Shown: piece after piece, positions 35,698 through 45,563 of the stretch | Layout: each line of letters begins with the position of its first letter | Position numbering within the stretch: the first letter of the stretch is position 1 | Source of the DNA: Azonexus hydrophilus | Lineage (GTDB): Bacteria; Pseudomonadota; Gammaproteobacteria; Burkholderiales; Rhodocyclaceae | DNA length: 64,000 nucleotides | Direction: 5' to 3' | Assembly: GCF_905120355.1 (NCBI RefSeq) | Contig: NZ_CAJHOB010000009.1 | Span: 1-64,000 of the forward strand | Translations under genes and position numbers: made by a program | The notes under the pieces: model-generated | What the model was told of the DNA's origin: nothing | The model's input: only the letters and a program-made list of their open reading frames with translations | Database searches by the model: none

Positions 35698-36690
35698 TCA
35701 AGCCTGTTCGTGCGTTAGCCAGCGCAAACTTCCACGCCCCATGCGCATGCAGCCTTGCGGCAGCTGCAATTGCGGATGGCGATCTGCTGCGGCCTCTTGA
35801 ATCTGGCGGCAGAACTCGTCCAGGCGGCGCGTTCCCGGCACCTGCCAACCCAGCGTACGCAAACGCCAGCGCAAAAGATTTTTCAGCCGGGCGCCGGACA
35901 GCGTACGCAAGCCCGTCACACTCGCTGCCGCCTCTCCTTGCGCCACCAACTGCCAATCGCTGGCCGCCAGCTCGTCGAGCAGATCGGCCGCTTCGGCGCA
36001 ATGTGCTGCCGTCTGCGCCAGAATGTGTTCCGTTGCCGGAAAGCGTTCAGCCAATAATGGCAACACCTCCCGACGCAGAAAGTTCCGGCTGAAGCGGCTA
36101 TCGCTGTTGCTCTCATCCTCAACCCAGGTCAGCCCCTGTGCTGTGGCGTAGGTTTCAAGCTCCCGCCGGGACACATCGAGCAAGGGACGCAGCAGGCGCA
36201 AGCCGTACTGGCAACGGTCCGGGCGCATTGCCGCCAGACCTTGCACACCGCTACCACGCAGCAGATTGAACAGCAGTGTTTCCGCCTGATCGCCGCGATG
36301 CTGGGCCAGCAGAAGCGGCGCCCCGGGCGGCAGATGTTGCGCGATGGCGGCATAGCGGGCCTGCCGCGCGGCGGCCTCCAGACCCTCTCCAGCTGAGCTG
36401 ACCTGCACATGCAGCACCTGCAGGGGCACGGCCCACTGCGCGCACAGATCCTGGCAGAACGCAGCCCAGGCATCCGCGTTCGGCGACAGGCCATGATGCA
36501 CATGGACAGCCGCCACGCCTCCCGGCAAACGCAGACGCAGCAACAGATGCAGCAGGCTGACCGAGTCACACCCACCCGACAGGGCAACCTGACACGTCGC
36601 TGTGCCCAGTTGCCGCTCTGCCAGAAAGACAGCCAGCCGTTCTGGCAGTGAGATCGTCAGATCAGGCGGCCTGTTCCTTGAAACGGCCAT
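35698..36690 (-). CDS. tilS: tRNA(Ile)-lysidine synthetase, short form
   Basis: TilS converts the wobble cytidine of the CAU-anticodon tRNA-Ile to lysidine. The PP-loop SGGCDS is at 38-43, followed by [13 protein letters not shown], and the [22 protein letters not shown] motif, all diagnostic. At 330 residues it is about 100 shorter than E. coli TilS (432) and seems to lack the C-terminal TilS_C domain, ending soon after the substrate-binding region. No continuation is visible in the 100 bases before lexA. It overlaps the end of accA by 29 bases. Confidence 0.9.
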   Translation of the reverse strand: MAVSRNRPPDLTISLPERLAVFLAERQLGTATCQVALSGGCDSVSLLHLLLRLRLPGGVAAVHVHHGLSPNADAWAAFCQDLCAQWAVPLQVLHVQVSSAGEGLEAAARQARYAAIAQHLPPGAPLLLAQHRGDQAETLLFNLLRGSGVQGLAAMRPDRCQYGLRLLRPLLDVSRRELETYATAQGLTWVEDESNSDSRFSRNFLRREVLPLLAERFPATEHILAQTAAHCAEAADLLDELAASDWQLVAQGEAAASVTGLRTLSGARLKNLLRWRLRTLGWQVPGTRRLDEFCRQIQEAAADRHPQLQLPQGCMRMGRGSLRWLTHEQA

Positions 36691-37627
36691 AGCTCATCAA
36701 CCGCTCATAGCGCTGCGCGAGCAGCGCCTCCACCGGCAGGGCCGTGAGTTGCTTGAGCGCATCCTGCAGCGCTTTCTTCAGGTTTTCCGCCATGGCCAGG
36801 TGGTCGCGTTGCGCGCCACCCAAGGGTTCATGCACCACACGATCGATCAGGCCCAGGCTTTTCAGCCGGGCGGCGGTAATCCCCATGGTTTCTGCCGCCT
36901 CGGGCGCCTTGCTGGCGCTCTTCCACAGGATGGAAGCACAGCCTTCGGGCGAGATCACCGAATAAGTGGAGTACTGCAGCATCTGCACCACGTCGCCGAC
37001 GGCAATCGCCAGCGCACCGCCGGAGCCGCCTTCGCCGATGATGGTGACGATCACCGGCACTTTCAGGCTGGCCATCTCGTAGAGATTGCGCCCGATCGCT
37101 TCCGACTGGCCGCGCTCTTCGGCGCCGATACCAGGATAGGCGCCGGGCGTATCGACGAAGGTCATGATCGGCAGCGAAAATTTTTCCGCCAGCTTCATCA
37201 GGCGCAGAGCCTTGCGGTAACCCTCCGGGCGCGGCATGCCAAAGTTGCGGTAAATCTTTTCCTTGGTATCGCGCCCCTTCTGGTGCCCGATCACCATCAC
37301 CGACTGGCCATTGAACCGCGCCAGACCGCCAACGATGGCATGGTCGTCGGCATAGGCCCGGTCACCGTGCAATTCCTCGAAGTCAGTGAAAATATGCTGC
37401 GCGTAATCCAGCGTATACGGACGCTGCGGATGGCGCGCCACCTGGGCGATCTGCCAGGGAGTCAGCTTGGCGTAGATTTCCTTGGTCAGCTGCGCGCTTT
37501 TCTTCTCCAGGCGCCCGATTTCTTCCGAAATATCGACCGCGGAATCATCCTGCACAAAGCGTAGTTCTTCAATTTTTGCTTCAAGGTCAGCCACCGGCTG
37601 CTCAAAGTCGAGAAAAGTCGTTTTCAT
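36662..37627 (-). CDS. accA: Acetyl-CoA carboxylase carboxyltransferase subunit alpha
   Basis: AccA forms the carboxyltransferase with AccD, making malonyl-CoA for fatty acid synthesis. The 321-residue length is typical. Signatures include an N-terminal helical region ([18 protein letters not shown]), [35 protein letters not shown], and [17 protein letters not shown]. It is the first gene of the accA-tilS pair, divergent from the HDOD gene. Confidence 0.98.
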   Translation of the reverse strand: MKTTFLDFEQPVADLEAKIEELRFVQDDSAVDISEEIGRLEKKSAQLTKEIYAKLTPWQIAQVARHPQRPYTLDYAQHIFTDFEELHGDRAYADDHAIVGGLARFNGQSVMVIGHQKGRDTKEKIYRNFGMPRPEGYRKALRLMKLAEKFSLPIMTFVDTPGAYPGIGAEERGQSEAIGRNLYEMASLKVPVIVTIIGEGGSGGALAIAVGDVVQMLQYSTYSVISPEGCASILWKSASKAPEAAETMGITAARLKSLGLIDRVVHEPLGGAQRDHLAMAENLKKALQDALKQLTALPVEALLAQRYERLMSYGRFKEQAA

Positions 37628-37797
37628 GGACTACTCAAAAAGGAAACTGGCGCGCATTCTACCGCAAAGCCCCGAGTGCATCGCGCCTGCCCGCAAGCGC
37701 GACAAATCATGGCCAAATCGTTACAGCCCGACGCCGCAGCAGCGAATTTGTTAGAATTGCATTGAATTTTCAACAAAAAACAGATCGCCGCCCCTCC

Positions 37798-38910
37798 ATG
37801 AACCCAACTTGCTACAGCTTCATTCACCCCCTGATCGGCACCCAAAACACGGTGGCCGGTTATCTTGTGGAGCACAGTACGGGTGCGGGCGAGCCGCCGC
37901 AACTGCTGATCCCGCCGGAAACGGAATTTACCCTGCGGCAACCCTGGTTCTTGCCGGCCGCGCATTTGCCGGTCGCCGCGGAAAACTTCATCCCGCTATG
38001 GAAAGCTCCGGCCGTAGTCGACAGTACATCGCAGCCACAGGCATTGCTGACCTGCCCGGACACCCGGCTACCAGCCACCGGGGACTGGGCCTATCTCCTG
38101 GTGCCCATGAGTCATGCCCGCACCCTGCCCCCTTTTGCCCTGACCGGTCTGGCCGTACGCAGCCGGGTCATCACCACCGATACACAAAACCATAAAGACC
38201 GCGAATGGGCCATCGCCAACGGTTGCTGCATGACCAGCGGTGAATATTTGCTGACCGTCAATCCCTCGCAACGCGCCCCGGATACCACGCGCCAGAAAAT
38301 GCTGGCCCTGCTCGCGCTGCTGGCCCAGGATGCGAGCACACAGGAACTGAACAACATTCTCCGCCAGGAAACCAAGCTGTCCTATAGCCTGCTGCGTCTG
38401 GTCAATTCAGCCGCCATCGCGCCGCGTACGCCGATCACCAGCTTTTCCCAGGCCATCGATCTCCTCGGCCGGCGGCAACTGGAGCGCTGGGTGCAGCTCC
38501 TGATTTTTGCCAACCCGGAACACAACGGCGGCACCAACCCACTGCTTTACACCGCGGCGCTGCGCGGCCGGTTGATGGAGCTGCTGGTGCCACAACTGAA
38601 ACTGCCGCACGCCCAGGAAGACATGTCGGACAGTGCGTTCATGACCGGCTGCTTCTCGCTGCTGAGTGTGCTGCTGCACATCCCGATGCAGGAAATCGTG
38701 CAGCAACTGCCGCTTGCAGGCTGCATCAAGGATGCGCTCAGCCATCATGGCGGCCGCGCCGGACAACTCCTGCTAGCCCTGGAAGCTGCCGCTCACCGCA
38801 ACCTGAACGAAAGCGCCCGCCTGCTCAGCCTGCTCGACATCAGCCCGGACACCTTCCTCGCGGCACAACTCGACGCCCTGCACTGGGCAGAGCGTATCCC
38901 GACACCGTGA
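37798..38910 (+). CDS. HDOD-domain signalling protein
   Basis: The 370-residue protein has an N-terminal domain without recognised motifs (about 1-165) and a C-terminal HDOD domain (about 165-360): MLALLALLAQDASTQELNNI, LSYSLLRLVNSAAIAPRTPI, and ITSFSQAIDLLGRRQLERWV. The layout is like YuxH/EAL-HDOD proteins, but no EAL signature residues are visible, so the N-terminal part may be a degenerate relative. HDOD proteins act in c-di-GMP and other regulatory pathways; the partner is unknown. The ATG at 37798 is used; the longer frame overlaps accA antisense. Confidence 0.85.
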   Translation: MNPTCYSFIHPLIGTQNTVAGYLVEHSTGAGEPPQLLIPPETEFTLRQPWFLPAAHLPVAAENFIPLWKAPAVVDSTSQPQALLTCPDTRLPATGDWAYLLVPMSHARTLPPFALTGLAVRSRVITTDTQNHKDREWAIANGCCMTSGEYLLTVNPSQRAPDTTRQKMLALLALLAQDASTQELNNILRQETKLSYSLLRLVNSAAIAPRTPITSFSQAIDLLGRRQLERWVQLLIFANPEHNGGTNPLLYTAALRGRLMELLVPQLKLPHAQEDMSDSAFMTGCFSLLSVLLHIPMQEIVQQLPLAGCIKDALSHHGGRAGQLLLALEAAAHRNLNESARLLSLLDISPDTFLAAQLDALHWAERIPTP

Positions 38911-38928
38911 GCAACTTTCCGGAGCGGG

Positions 38929-39564
38929 TTATTTCCGCGTCAGGAAAGGATTGAAGCGGCGCTCCTCACCCAAAGTCGAGGTGGGGCCGTGGCCAGGAAT
39001 GAAGGTCACGTCATCACCCAGTGGCAGCAGCTTGTTCAGGATCGAAGCAATCAGCGTGGCGTGGTCGCCGCGGGGAAAATCAGTGCGGCCGATGGACCCC
39101 TGGAACAGCACGTCACCCACCTGCGCCAACCGGCTGGGCGCATGGTAGAACACCACGTGCCCCGGCGTATGCCCGGGGCAATGCAAGACCTGCAGGCTGA
39201 TTTCACCAAACTGCACCGTATCGCCATCCTGCAGCCAGCGCGTCGGAACAAAGGGTTCGACATCGGGAAAACCGAACATGTGGCTTTGCTGTGCCATGCC
39301 ATCGATCCAGAACGCATCCTCCTTGTGCGGCCCCTCGACCGGCGCGCCCGTACGTGCCGCCAGGGCAGCCACACCGCCGGCATGGTCGATATGACCATGG
39401 GTCACGAGAATCTTGCTCAAGCTGAGGTTCTCCGCCGCCAGGGCTGCGAGGATGCGATCAATGTCACCCCCCGGATCGATCACCGCCGCCTGGCGGCTCG
39501 TCTCGCACCACAGCAGCGTGCAATTTTGTTCAAACGGGGTGACGGGAATGATCTGATAGCGCAT
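38929..39564 (-). CDS. MBL-fold metallo-hydrolase, glyoxalase II-like
   Basis: The 211-residue protein carries the metal motif THGHIDHAGG with His56, His58, Asp60 and His61, the later HCPGHTPGHVVFY, VGDVLFQGSIGRTDFP with the bridging aspartate, and FIPGHGPTSTLG. The overall size and sequence resemble E. coli YcbL/GloC, which hydrolyses S-lactoylglutathione. The ATG at 39564 opens MRYQIIPVTPFEQNC, a typical start for this group. It converges with the HDOD gene. Confidence 0.92.
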   Translation of the reverse strand: MRYQIIPVTPFEQNCTLLWCETSRQAAVIDPGGDIDRILAALAAENLSLSKILVTHGHIDHAGGVAALAARTGAPVEGPHKEDAFWIDGMAQQSHMFGFPDVEPFVPTRWLQDGDTVQFGEISLQVLHCPGHTPGHVVFYHAPSRLAQVGDVLFQGSIGRTDFPRGDHATLIASILNKLLPLGDDVTFIPGHGPTSTLGEERRFNPFLTRK

Positions 39565-39692
39565 GACCTGACTCAATGATCGCAAATGTTGGATTATCGC
39601 ATGCAGTCAGCGCTCAGTCGCCCGCCGCCAGAGCGGAGAAACACAATGGCAAAGTGCGCTGACAACTGCATCGCCGTATTTTGCCAGCACGA

Positions 39693-41624
39693 TCAACTCG
39701 CCGGATTGGCCCGCGTCTCCAGAACTTCCCAGCGCTCGAGCAAAACCATCAGCTCGTCATCAATCGCTGCCAGGCGTTGGGCAGCAGCCTGTGCGGCCTG
39801 GGCATCGCGCTGGTAGAAGGCGGGATCTTCCAGTTGCTGCGTCAACTGCCGCTGTTCCGTTTCCAGGCGGGCAATCTGATCCGGCAAGGCTTCCAGTTCG
39901 CGCGCCTCCTTCCAGCTCAGTTTGTCGCGTGGCTTCTCGCGTTTATTCGCTGGCGGTGACGCAGTGGTCTTTGCTTCGGCCTTCGCTGGCGCTGCGGCCG
40001 CTGTTTCCAGCCGCCGCGCCGCCTGATAAGCCGCCCAGTCGCTGTAACCGCCAACGTATTCGCGCCACTGGCCCTCGCCTTCGCTGGCAATGGTCTGGGT
40101 TACCACATTGTCGAGGAACGTGCGGTCATGGCTGACCAGGAACAGCGTGCCACTGTAATCCTGCAGCAATGACTCGAGCAGTTCCAGGGTATCGATATCG
40201 AGGTCGTTGGTGGGCTCATCAAGCACCAGCACATTGGCCGGTTTGGCGAACAGGCGCGCCAGCAGCAACCGGTTACGCTCGCCGCCGGAAAGCGAACTGA
40301 CCGGCGAACGGGCACGCTCGGGCGCAAACAGGAAATCTTCGAGATAGCCGATGACATGCTTTTTCGCACCGCCGATTTCCACCCAGTCGGAGCCGGGCGA
40401 AATCACATCGGCCAGGGTGGCGTCCGGATCAAGTTGGGTGCGGAACTGGTCGAAATAGGCAATTTCGAGCTTGCTCCCCTGGCGCACCGCGCCGCTATCC
40501 GGCACCAACTCGCCCAGGATGAGGCGCAGCAAGGTGGTCTTGCCGGCACCATTGGGGCCGATCAGGCCGATCTTGTCACCACGCTGGATGCGGGCGGAGA
40601 AATCGCGCACCACCGCACGTGTGCCATACGCCTTGCTGACGTGTTCCAGCTCAGCCACCAGCTTGCCACTGCGATCACCGCTTTCCAATTGCAGGCTGAC
40701 CTGTCCCATGCGCTCGCGGCGCGCCTGACGCTCGGCACGCAGCTTATCCAGGCGCTGCACACGAAACACCGCCCGCGTGCGCCGCGCTTCCACGCCTTTG
40801 CGAATCCAGATCTCTTCCTGCTTGAGCAATTTGTCGGCACGCGCATTGGCCAGTGCTTCTTCGTGCAGCAGCGCTTCCTTGCGCGCCTGATACTGGCTGA
40901 AATTGCCAGGAAAACTCACCAGCTTGCCGCGATCCAGTTCGACGATGCGGGTGCTGACGCGATCCAGGAAACTACGATCATGGGTGATAAACAGCAAGGT
41001 CACACCAGATTCGATCAACAGCGTTTCCAGCCACTCGATGGCGGCGATGTCGAGGTGATTGGTCGGCTCATCGAGCAACAGCACGTGCGGCGTCACCGCC
41101 AGCGCCTGCGCCAGGGCCAGGCGTTTTTTCTGCCCGCCGGACAAACTCCCGACCAGCGCCTCCGGATCCAGCGCAAAACGGGCAATCACCTTTTCCGCCT
41201 GCGCTTCATAGGCCCAGGCGCCACGCGCTTCCAGCTCGTGCTGCAAAGCATCCATCCGCGCCAGCAAGGCCTCGGCATCGCCCCCTTCCGCGAGTTGCTG
41301 CGACACCGCGTGATACTGCGCCAGCAGCGCCGAAGTTTCCCCCATCCCGGAAACCACCGCCTGAAAGACCGTTGCCTGCGAATCAAATGGCGGCTCCTGC
41401 GGCACATAGGCAAGACGCAGGCCCGGCTGCAGCCAGATCTCGCCATCATCCAGCCGCCCCCGCCCACTGCCCGCCGCAATGGCCGCCAGCAGGGAGGATT
41501 TGCCGGTGCCGTTGCGCCCGATCAGGGCAACCCGCTCACCGGCATCCAGTTGCAGCTCGGCATGATCGAGCAGGGGAACATGGCCATAGGCCAGACAGGC
41601 AGCAGTCAGTTTGAGACAGGGCAT
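39693..41624 (-). CDS. uup: ABC-F ATPase Uup
   Basis: Uup belongs to the ABC-F translation-associated ATPases that act on ribosomes. The 643-residue protein has two ATPase domains with Walker A GRNGTGKSS (near 37) and GPNGAGKTT (near 360), signatures LSGGQKKR and LSGGERNR, and DEPTNHLD and DEPTNDLD, separated by a charged linker. The C-terminal lysine/glutamate-rich coiled coil (about 560-643) is typical of Uup. No ribosome site precedes the ATG; instead a terminator-like hairpin and six T end two bases before it. Confidence 0.95.
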   Translation of the reverse strand: MPCLKLTAACLAYGHVPLLDHAELQLDAGERVALIGRNGTGKSSLLAAIAAGSGRGRLDDGEIWLQPGLRLAYVPQEPPFDSQATVFQAVVSGMGETSALLAQYHAVSQQLAEGGDAEALLARMDALQHELEARGAWAYEAQAEKVIARFALDPEALVGSLSGGQKKRLALAQALAVTPHVLLLDEPTNHLDIAAIEWLETLLIESGVTLLFITHDRSFLDRVSTRIVELDRGKLVSFPGNFSQYQARKEALLHEEALANARADKLLKQEEIWIRKGVEARRTRAVFRVQRLDKLRAERQARRERMGQVSLQLESGDRSGKLVAELEHVSKAYGTRAVVRDFSARIQRGDKIGLIGPNGAGKTTLLRLILGELVPDSGAVRQGSKLEIAYFDQFRTQLDPDATLADVISPGSDWVEIGGAKKHVIGYLEDFLFAPERARSPVSSLSGGERNRLLLARLFAKPANVLVLDEPTNDLDIDTLELLESLLQDYSGTLFLVSHDRTFLDNVVTQTIASEGEGQWREYVGGYSDWAAYQAARRLETAAAAPAKAEAKTTASPPANKREKPRDKLSWKEARELEALPDQIARLETEQRQLTQQLEDPAFYQRDAQAAQAAAQRLAAIDDELMVLLERWEVLETRANPAS

Positions 41625-41626
41625 GG

Positions 41627-41657
41627 AAAAAAGCGCCCGAAAGGCTGTTTCGGGCGC
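41627..41657 (-). terminator. Terminator-like hairpin immediately before the uup start codon
   Basis: On the minus strand GCGCCCGAAA (41657-41648) pairs perfectly with TTTCGGGCGC (41642-41633) around five bases, followed by six T ending two bases before the uup ATG. No gene on that strand ends just upstream, so this looks like a leader attenuator or a terminator of a short leader RNA, not an ordinary end of a gene. Confidence 0.75.
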
Positions 41658-41968
41658 GATCCTGTTGAAAGAGGTGGATTGTAATCAGTTCGCCTGCAAC
41701 GCGCTCCTGAAAACACACACCGACAATGCCCACTGACTGCCTACCACGCGTCCTCTCAACGGTTTTTCAAGTCACGAACCAATACCCCCATTGGCGGCAA
41801 TTCAGAGGACAGATTCAGTAAAAACCGATCATATTTCCATGATTCAACAAATCGAACCGAGCAAAAAATAGTAAAATAATCAGCTCAATGCGTTGATGCA
41901 TCGCCCGCAGTAACTCCCGCAGCCCCGGTAATACTGGTTCTTGTGCAGGTTTCACCCATTGATTCATT
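41658..41968. other. Divergent intergenic region between uup and the DEAD-box gene
   Basis: This 311-base stretch has no supported gene. It is more AT-rich than its surroundings around 41800-41890 and contains TAAAAT-like boxes near 41870, so promoters in both directions probably lie here. I could not define a confident -35/-10 pair, and no tRNA fold was recognised. Confidence 0.4.
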
Positions 41969-42051
41969 CCCCGGACGGGCTGCGTCGGGGTCACTTAGAG
42001 GTCGCCCGCACCAGACAAACGCGGGCGAAAGCCACCCGTCACATGGGTGGC
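41969..42051 (+). promoter_or_regulatory. Structured 5' leader of the DEAD-box helicase gene, three tandem hairpins
   Basis: Three GC-rich hairpins follow each other: CCCCG...CGGGG (41969-41990, eight pairs with one bulge), CGCCCGC/GCGGGCG (42003-42009 with 42021-42027), and GCCACCC/GGGTGGC (42031-42037 with 42045-42051). The last ends just before the AAAGGA ribosome site. Such leaders fit cold-shock or helicase-autoregulated control (inference). Confidence 0.6.
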
Positions 42052-42069
42052 GCAGAAAGGAACAGCATC

Positions 42070-43833
42070 ATGACGTCCACCGTGGACAGCTTTGCCGCAC
42101 TCGGCCTGAGCGATTCGCTCCTGAAAACACTTTCAGAAATCGGCTACGAAACCCCTTCCCCCATTCAGGCCCAATGCATCCCGGTGATGCTCGACGGCCA
42201 CGACATCATCGGCATGGCGCAGACCGGCACCGGCAAGACCGCCGCCTTCGCCCTGCCGGTGATGGAACGCATCGACAGCAAGCTGCTCAAGCCGCAGGCA
42301 CTGATCCTCACCCCCACCCGCGAACTGGCCATCCAGGTGGCCGAAGCGCTGCAAAGCTACGCCAAGAACCAGCCCGGATTCCATGTCCTGCCCATCTACG
42401 GTGGCCAGAGCTACACCATTCAGCTGAAACAACTGGCACGCGGTGCGCACGTTATTGTCGGCACCCCAGGCCGGGTCATGGATCACCTCGAGCGCAAGAC
42501 GCTCAACCTGGATCACCTGCAGACCCTGGTGCTCGACGAAGCCGACGAAATGCTGCGCATGGGCTTTATCGACGACGTCGAATGGATTCTCGAACGCACG
42601 CCGGAACAGCACCAGACGGCCCTGTTCTCGGCGACGATGCCAGAGCAGATCCGCCGTGTCGCCCAGAAATACCTGGTCGAACCGAAGGAAATCAAGATCA
42701 AGTCGGCCACCGCCACGGTTGCCGCCATCCGTCAGGTGTACTGGCAGGTCTCCGGACTGCACAAGCTCGACGCGCTGACCCGCATCCTCGAAGTCGAAGA
42801 AGATTTCGATGCCGCCATCATCTTCGTGCGCACCAAGACCGCCACCGTCGAACTCGCCGACAAGCTCAACGCCCGTGGCTACGCAGCCGCCGCGCTGAAC
42901 GGCGACCTCAACCAACAGATGCGCGAACGGGTCATCGAGCAATTGAAATCCGGTGCGCTGGACATCGTCATCGCCACTGACGTCGCCGCCCGCGGCATCG
43001 ACGTACCGCGCGTCAGCCACGTCATCAACTACGACATTCCTTACGACACTGAAGCCTACGTGCACCGCATCGGTCGTACCGGCCGTGCCGGCCGTACCGG
43101 TAACGCCATCCTCTTCGTGGCCCCGCGCGAAGTGCGCATGCTGCGCACCATCGAACGCGCCACGCGGCAGCCGATCGCGCCGCTGACACTCCCCAGCCGG
43201 GCCGATGTCACCAATAAGCGCGTCGCCGATTTCAAGGCCAAAGTCGCCGAAGTCCTTGATGCCGAAGGCCTCGAATTCTTTGCCAACATCGTCTCGCAGT
43301 TGTGCGAAGAGAAAGATGTCAGCGCCGAAGAAGTCGCCGCTGCCCTCGCCAAAATGGCCCAGGAAGGCAAACCCCTCGAAGTGGCCGGCGAAGACCCGGC
43401 GCCCCGCCCCTTCCGTGAAGAACGCAGCGAGCGCCGTCCGGCCAGCTTTGCCGAACGTGAGCGCAAGCCCCGTTCCGACGACCGCCCGGAACGCCCGCGC
43501 CGCGAAGATCGCCCGACACGCCCGGCGCCCGTCGGCGACATGGTGCGCTACCGCATCGACGTTGGCCGTGAGCACGGGGTTGAAGTCCGCGACATCGTCG
43601 GCGCCATCGCCAATGAAGCCGGCCTCGACAGCCGTCACATCGGTCGCATCGGCCTGTATGAAGAATCGAGCACCATCGAGCTACCCGCCGGCATGCCCAA
43701 GGAAGCCGCCAACGCCCTGAAACGTACCCGCGTGCGCGGCGTGCCGATCAACCTGCGCCCGGATACCGGCCGCACTGACAGCCGCCCGGACACCGGCGAA
43801 CGCAAGTTCCGCAAAAAGCCCGGACACGAGTAA
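42070..43833 (+). CDS. deaD: DEAD-box ATP-dependent RNA helicase, CsdA/DeaD-like
   Basis: The 587-residue protein has all core motifs: the Q motif region GYETPSPIQAQ, motif I AQTGTGKT, Ia PTRELAIQ, II DEAD, III SAT, V ATDVAARGIDV, and VI HRIGRTGRAGRTG. A basic linker rich in RPERPRREDRP repeats (about 440-490) leads to a C-terminal DbpA-type RNA-binding domain (about 490-565). DeaD proteins remodel structured RNA in ribosome assembly and cold adaptation. I chose ATG 42070 with AAAGGA upstream; the longer TTG-initiated frame passes through the leader hairpins. Confidence 0.93.
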   Translation: MTSTVDSFAALGLSDSLLKTLSEIGYETPSPIQAQCIPVMLDGHDIIGMAQTGTGKTAAFALPVMERIDSKLLKPQALILTPTRELAIQVAEALQSYAKNQPGFHVLPIYGGQSYTIQLKQLARGAHVIVGTPGRVMDHLERKTLNLDHLQTLVLDEADEMLRMGFIDDVEWILERTPEQHQTALFSATMPEQIRRVAQKYLVEPKEIKIKSATATVAAIRQVYWQVSGLHKLDALTRILEVEEDFDAAIIFVRTKTATVELADKLNARGYAAAALNGDLNQQMRERVIEQLKSGALDIVIATDVAARGIDVPRVSHVINYDIPYDTEAYVHRIGRTGRAGRTGNAILFVAPREVRMLRTIERATRQPIAPLTLPSRADVTNKRVADFKAKVAEVLDAEGLEFFANIVSQLCEEKDVSAEEVAAALAKMAQEGKPLEVAGEDPAPRPFREERSERRPASFAERERKPRSDDRPERPRREDRPTRPAPVGDMVRYRIDVGREHGVEVRDIVGAIANEAGLDSRHIGRIGLYEESSTIELPAGMPKEAANALKRTRVRGVPINLRPDTGRTDSRPDTGERKFRKKPGHE

Positions 43834-43873
43834 GCCAGCCCTTGGCACATCCACGGTGCCGACGATCAGCCTG

Positions 43874-43899
43874 AGACCTGCCCTTGCGGCAGGTCTTTT
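43874..43899 (+). terminator. Intrinsic terminator after the DEAD-box gene
   Basis: AGACCTGCC (43874-43882) pairs with GGCAGGTCT (43888-43896) around CTTGC and is followed by TTT. Confidence 0.85.
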
Positions 43900-43949
43900 G
43901 CCTTCTGGCAGATATGTTTCAGCGCCAGGAAATCCTCTCGCCAAGCGCC

Positions 43950-44675
43950 CTAAAACCGCTGCAAATCAGCAAACACGTGCCGCGATACCAGTTCCTTGCC
44001 AGCCAGGTAGTGATTGAACAGCCGGCGCATCATGCGCTTGGCTTCGCTGCGGCTGGCGGGATCGGATAAATCCTCAGCGGCCAGGTCGCGCAGGGTTTTG
44101 CCACGTAAAGTGCCTTCTTCGGCCTCGGCATGGGGCACGCACACCGCGCCTTGCTCCATGCGATAGCTGTAGAAAGCATCGGCGGCGATGGGCTGGCCGT
44201 CGGCGTCGTGGTCAAGCATCAAGCCGTAGCCCAGTTCCTGCAGCAGATATTTTTCAAAACAGCGCAGATCGATTTCCCGGGCGACACGGTCGGCATGACC
44301 GGCCAGGCGCTGCAGAACGCTGCCGTAGCGGGCAAACAGCACGGGATGGGCATCTTCGCGCGGCAATAGATGCAGCAACAGTTCATTGAGGTAGTAGCCG
44401 CAGAACAAGGCTTCGCCACCCAGCAGCGGCTGCCCCCCCACCCATTCGGCTTTCATCAGGTTGGGTACTTCACCTTTACCTGCCCAGCCCAGCTCCAGCG
44501 GCTGAAAGCCCAGCAACAGCCCACGCACGGCGGCGCGGGGGCGGCGGGCGCCGCGCGCCAGCAGGGCAATGCGGCCAAAATCCCGACTGAATACTTCGAC
44601 GATCAGGCTGGTTTCACGAAAGGGATAGCTGTGCAGCACATAGGCTGGCTGGCCATCAACCTTGCTGCGCTGCAT
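43950..44675 (-). CDS. recO: DNA repair protein RecO
   Basis: RecO loads RecA onto SSB-coated DNA in the RecF pathway. The 241-residue protein has the N-terminal OB-fold signature (AYVLHSYPFRETSLIVEVFSR, then GARRPRAAVRGLL) and a helical C-terminal region (CFEKYLLQELGYGL). It follows era with a 3-base gap in the usual rnc-era-recO order. No pdxJ follows, unlike in many relatives. Confidence 0.95.
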   Translation of the reverse strand: MQRSKVDGQPAYVLHSYPFRETSLIVEVFSRDFGRIALLARGARRPRAAVRGLLLGFQPLELGWAGKGEVPNLMKAEWVGGQPLLGGEALFCGYYLNELLLHLLPREDAHPVLFARYGSVLQRLAGHADRVAREIDLRCFEKYLLQELGYGLMLDHDADGQPIAADAFYSYRMEQGAVCVPHAEAEEGTLRGKTLRDLAAEDLSDPASRSEAKRMMRRLFNHYLAGKELVSRHVFADLQRF

Positions 44676-44678
44676 GGT

Positions 44679-45563
44679 TTACTCGTAGCCCAGACTCTTC
44701 AGCAGGCGTTCGTCGTCGTTCCAGCCCGATTTCACCTTGACCCAGATTTCGAGATAGACCTTGCCGTCGAACAGGCGCTCCATGTCCTGGCGCGCTTCGC
44801 TGGCGATACGTTTCAAGGATTCCCCGCCCTTACCGATCACGATGGCCTTGTGGCCATCGCGGTCAACAACGATGGCGGCATGGATGCGGCGCAGGGCGCC
44901 GTCAATTTCAAATTTTTCGATTTCGACGGCTGTCGCATAGGGCAGTTCGTCGCCAAGCAGGCGGAACACCTTTTCGCGGATGTATTCGGCAGCAAGGAAA
45001 CGCTCCGATTTATCGGTCAGATCATCTTCGGCAAAGAGCAGGCCGCTGTGTGGCAGATGCTTGCGCGCCTCCTTGAGCAGATCGTCGGTCTGCCGGCCTT
45101 TGGCGGCACTCACCGGAATCACCGCAGCGTAGTCGAAGTCAGCCGCCACTTCGGCGAAAAAGGGCAGTAGGCCGGCTTTGTCCTTGACGGCATCGGTTTT
45201 GTTGATCACCAGGATCACCGGCCGGTCTTTCGGCAGCAGGCGCACCACCACCTTGTCCTTGGCATCGTAACGCCCGGCCTCGATGACGAAGAAAACCACG
45301 TCAACGTCATTCAGGGTTTGCGTCACGCTGCGGTTCATCGCCCGGTTCAGGGCATTGGTATGCTTGGTCTGGAAACCCGGGGTGTCGACAAACACGAACT
45401 GCGCATCGGCATCGGTGCGGATGCCGGTCACCCGATGCCGGGTGGTTTGCGCCTTGCGCGAGATGATGCTGATCTTGGCGCCGATCAAATGGTTGAGCAG
45501 CGTGGATTTGCCGACGTTGGGGCGACCGACGATGGCGAGATAACCTGAGCGGATGTCGTTCAT
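44679..45563 (-). CDS. era: GTPase Era
   Basis: Era is an essential GTPase that binds 16S rRNA near its 3' end during 30S maturation. The 294-residue protein has G1 GRPNVGKST (13-21), G3 DTPGF near 59, G4 NKTD near 121, and a C-terminal KH domain (about 200-290, with [12 protein letters not shown]). Its ATG overlaps the rnc stop by four bases. Confidence 0.98.
   Translation of the reverse strand: MNDIRSGYLAIVGRPNVGKSTLLNHLIGAKISIISRKAQTTRHRVTGIRTDADAQFVFVDTPGFQTKHTNALNRAMNRSVTQTLNDVDVVFFVIEAGRYDAKDKVVVRLLPKDRPVILVINKTDAVKDKAGLLPFFAEVAADFDYAAVIPVSAAKGRQTDDLLKEARKHLPHSGLLFAEDDLTDKSERFLAAEYIREKVFRLLGDELPYATAVEIEKFEIDGALRRIHAAIVVDRDGHKAIVIGKGGESLKRIASEARQDMERLFDGKVYLEIWVKVKSGWNDDERLLKSLGYE

Noticed and set aside
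41658-41760. Possible tRNA upstream of the uup hairpin
   Set aside because: I could not form acceptor, D, anticodon and T stems with the conserved positions.
41941-42069. N-terminal extension of the DEAD-box protein from a TTG at 41941
   Set aside because: It passes through the three leader hairpins; a good ribosome site and ATG lie at 42070.
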